A DNA stretch of 64,000 nucleotides from Jaltomata sinuosa (Eukaryota > Streptophyta > Magnoliopsida > Solanales > Solanaceae), in contig QJPP01000272.1 of assembly GCA_003996215.1 (NCBI GenBank), forward strand, positions 248,001 to 312,000, in the 5' to 3' direction. The notes below the pieces were generated by a model, which saw nothing but the letters and a program-made list of their open reading frames with translations, searched no databases and was not told the origin of the DNA. This document shows positions 24,561 through 34,190 of this stretch, in pieces; within the stretch, counting starts at the first letter, position 1; the number at the start of each line of letters is the position of its first letter. Made by a program: the position numbers and the translations under genes.

Positions 24561-25699
24561 ATGATGGAGATATTAGAGGCTTGTCATTCATCCCCTGTTG
24601 GGGGCATCATAGTGGCATCTGGACGGCTCACAAGATCTTGCAATGTGGCTACTATTGGCTGATCGTCCACTAGTACACCCATGATTTTGCAAAGGCTTGT
24701 AATCGATGTCAAAGGGAAGGTGGTATATCAAGGAAGCATGAGCTTCTTCTTACTCCCATCCTTGTGATTGAACTATTTGATGTATGGGGTATTGATTTCA
24801 TGGGACCGTTTGTGAATTCAAATGGGATGAAATATATATTGGTGGCTGTTGACTATGTATCTAAATGGGTGGAGGCGGTTGCGCTTCCCAGTAATGAAGG
24901 CAAGTGTGTCACAACATTCTTGAAAAATAACATATTCTCCAGATTTAGGATGCCACAGGCAATTATTAGTGATAGAGGCTCTCACTTTTGCAATAAGTTG
25001 TTTCGCGCCTTATTTGAAAAGTATGGAGTGAAACACAAGGTTGTAACCCTCTATCATCCCCAGATTAGTGGGCAAATTGAGGTTTCCAACCACGAGATAA
25101 CGTCAATCTTGTCAAAGACTGTGAATGCAAATAGAATGGATTGGTCTAGGAAACTAGATGATAGTTTATGGGCGTACCGGACTGCATACAAAACACCAAT
25201 AGATATGTCACAATATCAGCTTGTGTTTAGGAAAGCATGCCATCTACTTATTGAGCTAGAGCATAAGGTCATGTGGGCATTGAAGAAGTTGAATTTAGAC
25301 TGGTATGCAACATCATTTCAGCGGCTTGGGCGGTTAAATGAGTTAGATGAGTTTCGCCTGAACGCCTATGAAAGTTCAGCCTTATACAAGGAAAAGATAA
25401 AGTTGTACCATGACCGAAAGATTGAGAAGAGAGATTTCCAGCCTGGTGATTTGGTCCTGCTTTTCAATTCCAGACTTCGCTTGTTTCCTGGCAAGTTAAA
25501 GTCCAAGTGGATTGGACCATTCAAAGTGGTACACGTATTCCCACATGGTGCTGTAGAGCTTGAAAATCATGAGGGAAATAGGTTCAAAGCAAACAGTCAG
25601 CATATAAAAGCTTATTTTGGAACTGTAGAGGAGCTTAAAGCGATTGAAGTTTGGACCCTTAGTGAATTCTTAGTAACCAAGGAACTTGATGAAGTCTGA
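24561..25699 (+). pseudogene. pol: Athila integrase, catalytic core intact, N-terminus broken
   Basis: The zinc-binding N-terminal region (24561-24760) is readable only across frames. From 24764 a 311-residue ORF runs uninterrupted through the catalytic core: Asp in IDFMGP (24794), Asp in ISDRGSHF (24971) and Glu in GQIEVSNHE (25079), the last two 35 residues apart, so the DD35E triad is complete. It continues through a linker with PYQLV-like region to the GPF-type C-terminal module (WIGPFKVV...GAVEL). The TGA stop (25697-25699) lies inside the loop of a hairpin (see 25684-25850). Confidence 0.88.
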
Positions 25700-25850
25700 G
25701 TAATCAAGTGACCTGCATCGTGCTGTGGCATTAAATCAGGCGCTGCATGGGAGGCAACCCATGAAGGAAACGTGATGAAGTCTGAGTAGTCAAGTAACCT
25801 GCATCGTGTCGTGACGTTAAATCAGGCGCTGCATGGGAGGCAACCCATGA
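25684..25850 (+). repeat. Two tandem copies of a double-hairpin module after pol
   Basis: Two about 86-bp units. Each starts with a hairpin whose loop is GAAGTCTGAGTA (25691-25702 and 25777-25788). In unit 1 the stem is ACTTGAT/ATCAAGT (7 perfect pairs); in unit 2 it is ACGTGAT/GTCAAGT (five pairs, one G-U, one mismatch). About 35-40 nt later comes TTAAATCAGGCGCTG and a second hairpin, CATGGGAGGCAACCCATG (25746-25763 and 25832-25849), with 6-bp stem. The pol stop codon is in the first loop. A third copy is at 29545-29629. Confidence 0.85.
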
Positions 25851-27055
25851 ACTAATGTTTGTCGAAGTGTGCAGGAGTTGGTGAAGCTGAAGATGGAAAA
25901 TGTTGCAAAAAAAAGGGTCCCACGAGCACCTGTGATGGGCCATCGCATGTCTCACGCCTGTGGGAAATGGGTGTACCAGACAGAGTTGGAAGAAAAATAC
26001 GCACTGTCCCATTCCTATGCCTACCACGATGGGACATTGTAACCCCAATGGGCGTGGGAATTGGGTCTCTTATGCCCAGGTAAGTCATATATGATGGTAC
26101 ATCGCGTGCCCCACGGGCATTATGGTGGCCTATTGTCTGGGTCGATCAAAGGGTCAATTTTTTTAAAAAAAAAAATGTACGCGACCCAACCCAGTTCCTT
26201 TCCCCTTTCCCCGCGTCTACTTAGTGTTTGACCTCATTCAATTGAGGTCAAATATACTCAACTCCCTCCACTCTCAAATTCTCTCCCTATACTCACAATC
26301 ACTCTCACCCACGATCTCCTCCTTATTACCACTAGTCTCTCCCTCACATCCCATATATGCATAAGCAATCACAAGAGGCACTAGGCAAGTTTACTCAAAG
26401 CTTTCACAAGTGTTCTTCAAGATTTTATTGAAAATCAAGAGTAAGTCTTCTCATTCTTTGATTTCAATTCGACTTGATACTTTTAAAATAACAAAGGGTT
26501 CATGTGTTTTATAAATTCATATTGTTTAGCGATCCCTAGTTGTGAACTTTGCCTAGTGATTTTGTGTCTGTGTGTATACATTGAAAAAAATTGGGAACTA
26601 GGGTTGTATTGATTGTGTGAATAGTGTGTAGATATCTTGTGCTTTGATTGTGTATGATGTTGGTTTAGGTGAAGATAAAAATGTGATAATGAATGAAAAA
26701 GGGGAGAAGAATTATGGGCTGGTGTGATCCCATAGGCAAAGCCCACGAGACGTCGGAGGGACAACGTGCGTCATATTGAGCGTGGAAGTGGAACAAGGCT
26801 TGAAAAGGCCATTGTCCCATTTCGACGCCCGATCCCAATGGGACGTCGCACCTCTCATGCCTATGACAGGCCATCATGGGAGGACGAGAGTTCCTTAAAT
26901 ATGCACTACCCCATTTTGATGCCTTTGCCACGGGCCGTCGGACCTCCCATGCCCGTGGGAGGCTGAAAAATCTGAAAAATTTGCCAAGTGTTGAAATTTT
27001 TTCTACTTTAGTTTTTTGATTCGATTTGCTAATGTTGGTTACCTGCAGGTACTAT
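25851..27055. other. Athila spacer between pol and ORF3, with palindromic-word patches
   Basis: No coding sequence. Two patches (about 25915-26135 and 26720-26970) repeat CCCATGGG/CCCGTGGG/ACGGGC-type words like those in the LTR, as if LTR-like variable text had been copied internally. The stretch 26980-27048 is pyrimidine-rich and ends in CTGCAG, 8 nt before the ORF3 ATG, resembling a splice acceptor. Confidence 0.55.
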
Positions 27056-29440
27056 ATGGCACCACCTACTCCAGTACGATGAGGGGGCACCCGGAAAGCA
27101 AAAGAAAAGTCCATCCCTTCTCGCCTAATTGATGAGACTGATTCAGAGAACGAGAAGAGCGACCCTGACAACCGCCCCTCATCCGGATGGTAAAGAGATA
27201 GCGGGTGGTATCTCCTTCCCAGTCTGAAGAGGAAGGATGTAATGCACCCGAGCATGAGCAAACATCGACAAAGAATTCCTCCAGTCTGAAGAGGAGGAAA
27301 GATCATCTTCCGGTTCTGCCAGTTCTGATGCGGAGAGTGACCATGCTCCTCCACCGGCAAAAGGAGGATAAGAGACAGCTATTCTGGTTTCTAGTGGCAT
27401 GGAAACTGAGACCAAGTTGGGATATGATGCAAAGTCAGGTTCTGCCAAGGAGGCAAAGGGTGATGTTGAGTCTGAGACAGAAGAAACTACTCCTGAAAAT
27501 GAGGCGACCCCATCTCCTCCAAAGTAGCCTGGAATATCCCTAGCTCCCACTTCAAAGGATATTCGACTCCGGGAGCTGACATAGTGGAACGTCAAAGGGT
27601 CCAAGAAGATATTTTATTATGGGCTCGAGGTAACGACAAGGGGGCACCTAAAACACCCTATTGCAGAAGAGTGGAGGATAGACACCTTCAAGATAAAGGA
27701 CTTTCCTAAGCTTAAGGAGTACTTCCGCCACTACAATTTGGGTTGGACAAGCAAGCCACTCCCGGACTATCAATTGACTATCATCAGAAGTTTTATGCAA
27801 ACTATCAGGCCATACATGAGAGTAGGTGCTAGAAAAGTCAGGAAGCTACAGATTTTCTCGTAAACATCTCAGCTGAAACTATCAACAGATTTTTATATAT
27901 GGGACAGAGTATATTGTTCCATCCAACACTTCAGACTATGACTATCGGATCAAAAATGACACTGACCGTATGAAGTGGTTGGCCAAGCGTCTTACAACGA
28001 CTGGAACACCAAAGTGGCTCTACCAGGATAAGCCACAGATCACAAAGGCTTTTCTGTCATTTAAGGCCAAATTTTGGTGGGCTCTTGTGCGATTCTGACT
28101 TATGCCGATGGGTAGTGATAATCAGTTAACGATTGAGTGAGTTGTTCTTGTTGCTAGCTTGTTATCCAAATACAAGATGAGTATAGGAAAAATCATAGCT
28201 GAGGAGATCCAGGATAGGGTCACAAATATTAGCTCATCAGACCTATTCCCGTGCCTCCTAACAGAGATATATGAAGACGTTGGAGTGCCTTGGTATTTGG
28301 GCATTGATCATGCAGAGCGTGCCATCCGTACCCATCATCCCAAGCGGTCCAAAGATGATAGCAAAATAATGGGTCTAGGTGGTACATCGGAAGCAACTAA
28401 ACCTACCACCATTCATGATGCAATTGTGCCCCCTCCAGAGATGCTACCTTACATGATGGCCGTACCAACCCCAAAGGGTAGCCTAAATGAGGAGACTTCA
28501 TCGGTAAGGGAGAAAGTTGTTGTCACTTCAACTTCGAGAAGCCCCCGCAGTACTCAAGTGTTGACTCCTGTGGGGTTGACATCTCTATCTCGGACACTCT
28601 ACCAACTCCTTCCACTTCTGTTGCACCTCTATTGGAAGATCCGACCTCTGTTTATGCCTTTCATCCGGCGAACTTTGCCAACACTATTCAGGACACTATC
28701 CAACTAAAGGAGCAGATGAAGAAGTTTGCTCAGCAGTTCCAGGCTATTGTTGATGCCTCCATACAGAAAGCCATAGCACCATTTGTTAATATGCATGGCC
28801 GGATCAACACATTGTAAGAGAGGATCGATGAAAAGTTGGATGAAATGGGTGCAGCTAAGCTAACGGAGATGAAGGAGCAGATTGCACCGTTGAGGGTAGA
28901 TATGGATGAGTTGAAGGGTCATCCGACCTCATATACTAGTTTTCTAGTAGTCATGCCAAAGTCTCCCTTGGAGCCGATAATTGATTTATGAGACTTTTCT
29001 GATCTTGAACTCCGCCAGAAAGAACCTAAATAGGAAGAGGAGGCACCGGCTAGCCCTTTTGAGCCTAAGAAGAAGAGAAAGAAAAGAGATAAGCAGGTTC
29101 AAGAAGAGGGTGATGATGCCCCATTGAGCCCAAAATCTTTGAAGCATAAGAAAGATAGAGCTGAGAAGAAGAGAAGGAACAAAGACGCAGAGGTGTTTAA
29201 AGAATCCCGAGCCATCCAGCAAATCTACATTGATGCTATTGGTACTGGTGGCTCGGGGTATGGTATTGCGGGCACCGTGAAGGAAACTTCTTTAGACTTA
29301 TTGTGGGAGAGATAGTCAATGAAGCTGCACAGGCAGCTATTGATGCTGAGTGAACTGCTGAGGCAGCCTCTGCTATTGAGAAATACACAGGCACCGATCC
29401 AATGGGCCCAGCTACACATGATGACCGTGCTTAGGCGCCA
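27056..29440 (+). pseudogene. Athila ORF3, plant 'putative transposon protein' type, broken
   Basis: Starts at ATG 27056 (MAPPTPVR followed by a stop). Readable pieces in shifting frames: an acidic Ser/Glu-rich part (27120-27530), a core (27600-28350) with blocks such as FWWALVRF, LVASLLSKYKMSIGKIIAEE and LLTEIYEDVGVPW, then a Lys/Glu-rich coil (28632-29315). The core resembles a domain common in Solanaceae genomes annotated as putative plant transposon protein (I believe PF20167, from memory). The position downstream of integrase is that of the env-like ORF of Athila; I see no clear signal peptide or membrane anchor, so an envelope role is not supported. At least four stops or frameshifts are present. 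Confidence 0.65.
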
Positions 29441-29544
29441 CAGGTATGCCTAGCCTCCCTTGTTTAGTTTTTTTAGTGCATTAGGGATAATGCACAACTT
29501 GTTTTGATGGGGTGAGGGCAGCCTGGTCATCTGGTTGTTTTGTA

Positions 29545-29629
29545 GAGTGTTTTGGCGAAGTCTGAGTAGCCAAAACACTCACGTTGTGCCACGACATTAA
29601 ATCAGGCGCTGCATGGGAGGCAACCCATG
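29545..29629 (+). repeat. Third copy of the double-hairpin module, after ORF3
   Basis: The loop GAAGTCTGAGTA (29557-29568) is identical to the two copies after pol but sits on a different, perfect 12-bp stem: GAGTGTTTTGGC (29545-29556) and GCCAAAACACTC (29569-29580). The downstream TTAAATCAGGCGCTG and CATGGGAGGCAACCCATG hairpin (29612-29629) are unchanged. The middle segment differs from copies 1 and 2. Confidence 0.88.
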
Positions 29630-29630
29630 A

Positions 29631-31080
29631 GGGTATCTAAAAGGTACCCGCATCTTGGGGTTTTCTTGCCTGTGTTCTTTCCCTAAGGACTTTTATATTT
29701 CTATTGAACCGGTATGTTCAGAATAGGATGTGTCTTTGTAGAAGAAAAGAAGGAACTCAATGCAGCTATGGTTGGTCTTATTTTGTTAAAAATTTGTAAA
29801 ATTGGAGTCCCCTCCAATCTTTTGTGCAATAAGTTATTAGGGCTACCTTGATGGATCTGTAAATGACAGCATGTATATAAATGTGATAAGTAGCTTAAGC
29901 TAAGGCATGAACTGATAGTTAGCTAATCGATAGTCTAAACTATGTGACATGAGTGAGTGAGCTGCTTTGTATATGTTCTTGTTGTACTGTATCAATCTAG
30001 AACTTGCATGGTTAGTCTTGCCGTGGTTGTAGAATAGTTTGGTTAGGAGATGATTATATGCCATTTTTGAATAAGTCCACTTAAGCCAAATGACCTACCA
30101 AATGAAGAGAATTTTTTTTGATTCCTTTAGATCCCTGAATTTGAGCCTAAGTTAATCTTTTTTGTTGTTAGCCTGTTCACCTTCCCTCTCTCCTATAAAC
30201 CTTTGTTTTGACCCTGGTCTCTCCTTGGACATTGTGTACCTCAACTCAGTCTAAACGCCTAAATTGAGGGTGGCTACTGTAAGGGTAAGTAGGAAGATTG
30301 AGGTACAAAAAGATCGGGTTAGTATTGAAAAGAAAGGTAACAGGTGTGGTTTGTGTGCTAGAAAAAGAAAAGAGAAAAAGAAAGAAAGAAAGAAAAAGAA
30401 AAGAAAAAAAATGATGAAAAAAAGTGCAGAAGTGCAATAAAAGCCACACCTGAAGCTTGATTAAAGCGAAAAGATAACAAGAAAGGAGAATAAGGGAGGA
30501 AAATATTGTGGGCTGAAAAGTGGAAAATAAGAAGTAGTAGTAGTGTCATGGAGGGCGTAGTCACTGTCACCCAAATATACCATTCCCATCCCTAAGCCTA
30601 CATTACAAGCCTAACAATGTCCTTTAGTGATCGTAACCTAACTATTTGAGAGCCAAGGCATAGAAAAGAAAGGCAAGCCTATGGTATTGTTCATGTACAA
30701 CTTGAAATTCTTTGCGAGAGTGAGCGTATTCCAAATCCCTATTTGTTGAATGCAAATTTTGTGTGAGCGGGACTTCTTTGTTGTAAGGGCACTATAGTAG
30801 ACAGTGATTGCTGACTGATTGGTGTGACTGTTTGCTGTGTATGCTATCTTGCGCATGAATATCATGTTGTCATCCATGGATCCATCTTGTGTTGTCTTGA
30901 TAACTTATATGTATGCACTGGGTTTGAACTGATATGGAGTGGGTACTGATTCTATGGACTAAAAGGATGTTTGAACCATGTTGCTGATGTAGTTCCTAGT
31001 TTCCTTTTACTTATGCGTTGTTTTAGTTTTTATTGTCATTTGTTGCTTGAGGACAAGCAAACATTCTAAGTTGAGAGTGT
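29631..31080 (+). other. Athila 3' untranslated region and polypurine tract
   Basis: No coding sequence is seen over about 1.4 kb. It includes an A/G-rich stretch (about 30360-30425) and ends with AGTTGAGAGTGT immediately before the LTR, a degenerate polypurine tract for plus-strand priming. A small minus ORF at 30246-30449 reflects the purine run. Confidence 0.6.
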
Positions 31081-32639
31081 TGATGTGGCAGGATTCCACG
31101 GCACTTTCGACGCTTAAAACTAAGGATTTTGGGAGTTCTTAAGTATGTTTTGTTAGATATGATGTACGTTTGTTACATGTGTTACATGTGCAGGGAAAAG
31201 TTTTGAAAAGATAAAAAGACCAAAAAGTTGTTGTTTTCTAGGTAAAAAGGCAGGTCCCACGGATATGGAATCCACCAAGGCCCGTGGGAGAAGGCGTCAG
31301 GATGGACCAGAGGGACTTAAAGGCAAAACCCAGTCCCAGGACGGGCGTCAGAGCAGCCACGAGCCGTGACACTTGCCCGTGCTAATGAACCAGTGGAACT
31401 AAAGCTGTGATGTTAAGTGACGAGCATCCATGATGCCTGTAAGAGCCACGACAGGACGTCGCAGAGCCCGTCGAAATAATCCAGAGGCAGTTGAAGAAGC
31501 AGAGTTGTTAGCCGACGAACTACACATGACACATGTGGCAACCACGATGGCCCGTTGCCTTTGCCCGTGGAAATAAGATAGAGGGCCTGAGACAAGTTGA
31601 TGAAATGTCTGACGGGCACCCACGATACCCCTGGCACCCACAATGGCCCGTTGGGCTTGCTCGTCAGGACTGCCGCATCCAGCTCTCCTAGATTAGTTAG
31701 AATTTGGTTTATTTTGTCTATAAATACCTTCCCTTAGGTTTTATATTGGAGGTTACACACTAGTTACTTATTGTTGCACATTATTTACGTATTGTTGAGA
31801 CATCATAACATAGTTTTGAGAATCAAAAGGTTGTTCTTGATTTATTGAAGTGTTCTTGAGGATTCAAGATTTTCGATTTCCTTACTTGTTCTTGTAAGTT
31901 ATAATCATGATCTCTTCGTCTAAATCTGGTTATCTTCTTACAATCATGAGTAGCTAAATCCACAACTAGAGTTGTGGGAACCATGAAGGATTAATAAAGT
32001 AGGTAAAGTACTTGGTAATTCTAGGATGGTGTATATGCATGTATTGTTCTTCCCTTTGCTTTGATTGCTTTTTAATGGTTGCAAATATTAGAACTCGCCT
32101 TATTCTTACTTTTCAGACCAAGGAGGTAACGAATGGGAAAAAGGTTGGTTACAACGGAGATTTGAGGCTATCAACCCTCATCTAATAGCTTGACCTTATC
32201 CGGGAATGGCTAATCTAGGGTCAAAGGTAAGGGTTAATAAAGCATACACCCGTAGACGAACCAAGTTGTATGGTGAAATTCATCTATCAAGGGGACCAAC
32301 CATTTAGGTGAACCTAACTTACTGATCTTGCATGCTAAGCACCAAACTAGCTTACTAAGTACAACGCCTTACTAAGTTATGATCTCATGGAGAACACTAC
32401 CCTAGTCGCTTCTCTCATTGATTACAATGCTTGAAATTGTTACTTTGTTACTTGTTCGAATTTGAATTACGATTACTACTCCCCCTTGTGGGGAAATAAA
32501 CGGCTAAGAGCCCGAGTAAACATAATTGACCCTAGTCCTTCCACATTCCCTATGGGATCGACTCCAACCTTCGTTGGGTTCTATATTTGAACAGCGACCA
32601 CTTTATGCTTCTAAAAGGAGGTGTAATTTGGGTGTATCA
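31081..32639 (+). repeat. 3' LTR of the Athila element
   Basis: 1559 bp partner of 824-2369, TGATGTGGC...GTGTATCA, TATA box at 31719-31726. The two LTRs differ at scattered positions plus small indels, so the insertion is not recent; counting them after alignment would date it. Confidence 0.9.
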
Positions 32640-33671
32640 GTGTACACTTGCGATTATCAATGTATACTTATCTTTATTATCTTGTGAGATGACTGAACAG
32701 AGAATATACTAAGATATGTTGGAATATATAATTATCCTGAGATGAGTGGCTCGAGACCGATGTAAGCTTACATACTAGCAATTTTGAGTGGCTTGAGCCC
32801 GACGTGAGCTTACAAATGAGCGATTATATGATGGTACATGGACGCCTAGGGTACCCTGCAAGTTATGACTAGATGGGCGAAAATAAGACCCTTTGGTATG
32901 TGTGTACAAATGAGTGGCAGATGTATGTTCAGACATGATACAAAGTGAAACTGATGAGGTACAGAGGCTATACAACTGTGATTCCGTGTGGATATAATTC
33001 CATGATTGTGTTGTGATTGCATTATACCTGCAAAGTTTCGTGTTGATTTCTTATGTCTATTTTTGGTGACTTATATGCCAGGTATTGATTGATATTGATA
33101 TGTCTGAATTTGGGTTACTTACCTGGTTGTTGTTGATTACTTGATTTCTGAGTTACTTGGTTATATGATGTTGTACTTGTTTATTATTTTATTTGGCTAC
33201 GTGATATATATTTGTTACTACTCTGAGTTGGCCTATGATGCCTACCAGTACATAGTGTTTGTACTGATGCTACTCGTGTACCTTTTTTTTGAGTGCAAAT
33301 TGTGTTCGAGAGTCTTCTACGCGACATCGTATTTAGTATCGCTTGCTGATTGATCTGAGGGTGAGCTACTTCATATCCAGGCTGCCGCAGATTTTCATTG
33401 CCAGATGTCTATTTCTTTAAGACATTATTTTATCTGTTTTTAGTACTCTTAGACATTTGCTAGTTAGAGTCCTTGTACGATGACTTTCGGGTCTTGAAAT
33501 TGTAAGATTTTCGCACTTTTACCTTATTTGATATTTGAACTCTAAGTATTATGTCTGGAATGCCTTAAGTTTTGTTAAATGAATTTGTAATTGTTGGGTT
33601 AGTTAGTAAGTTATGATTCGCCCACCGGAGGATTAGTGTGGGTGTCAATCAAGGCGGTTTGGATCGTGACA
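32640..33671 (+). mobile_element. Right part of the outermost LTR
   Basis: Continuation of 1-823. It is collinear with the solo LTR 3' half (GTACATAGTG...GTACTGATGCTA, GGGTGAGCTACTT, ACGATGACTTTCGG) and ends GGATCGTGACA. No gene is seen. The ORF at 33141-33353 is a hydrophobic by-product. Confidence 0.55.
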
Positions 33672-34190
33672 CATTCTTCCCCGTTAGAAACATTCGTCCT
33701 TACATGTGCAAAGAGATGAAAAAATAAGAGATACAAGAAAAGGAGAGAAAGATATCTGATATTAAAGTAAAAAGCAATGAAAAAGAAGAGAGGAAAAAAA
33801 TCTGATCTTTAATAAAATTAAGGCAAAATTGAAGTGTTGCAAATGAAGAAGAAGGTAGAAATAAATGGAGGTGGGTGAATATTACTCCTAAAGTCGAGTT
33901 GAATGTCACATCAGCTGAAAAAAGCCCTTCTACACTCCTTCAACGGGTGAAAATCAGGCGAAGTACTACATCTGCAAAAAGTGTCAATATGATACAATAA
34001 AATTTTACATGAACACCTTGAGTTGCGCCAAGTGGAGTCTCAAATAAAAGATCCCAGGTCCCTTTTAATTTAAAACTTTGTAATTAGTGGTCCCTGATCG
34101 TGCTGTTCTCAACTAGTTATTTAGTTGAGACCCAAGGGGACTTGGCTATACAGAAACTCGAGAGGGTTCACTATTCTTCGGCGTTGCAGA
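33672..34190 (+). promoter_or_regulatory. Upstream region of the ARM-repeat gene
   Basis: About 520 bp between the end of the LTR and the first ATG. It holds an A/G-rich tract and no clear TATA box. The gene's promoter must lie here or within the adjacent LTR. Confidence 0.35.

Larger units (their letters stand above)
824..32639 (+). mobile_element. Athila-type Ty3/gypsy LTR retrotransposon, with nested insertions
   Basis: Two LTRs (824-2369 and 31081-32639), both TGATGTG...CA, bound a gag - protease - RT - RNase H - integrase region and a further ORF region downstream of integrase. The span is 31.8 kb, of which about 17.5 kb is a later insertion (4209-21712), so the element itself was about 14.3 kb. 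Flanking bases ATGTA/GTGTA are an imperfect 5-bp target duplication. The tRNA-Asp-type primer site, the long gag-pol and an extra 3' ORF are known Athila traits. All ORFs carry stops or frameshifts, so it is dead as an autonomous element. Confidence 0.9.

Noticed and set aside
27056..29440. Athila ORF3 as an envelope protein
   Set aside because: The position fits, but no signal peptide, membrane segment or furin-like site can be read; the blocks resemble a plant transposon-associated domain instead.
30246..30570. Phe/Ser-rich minus-strand ORFs
   Set aside because: They arise from the A/G-rich tract in the Athila 3' region read in antisense.
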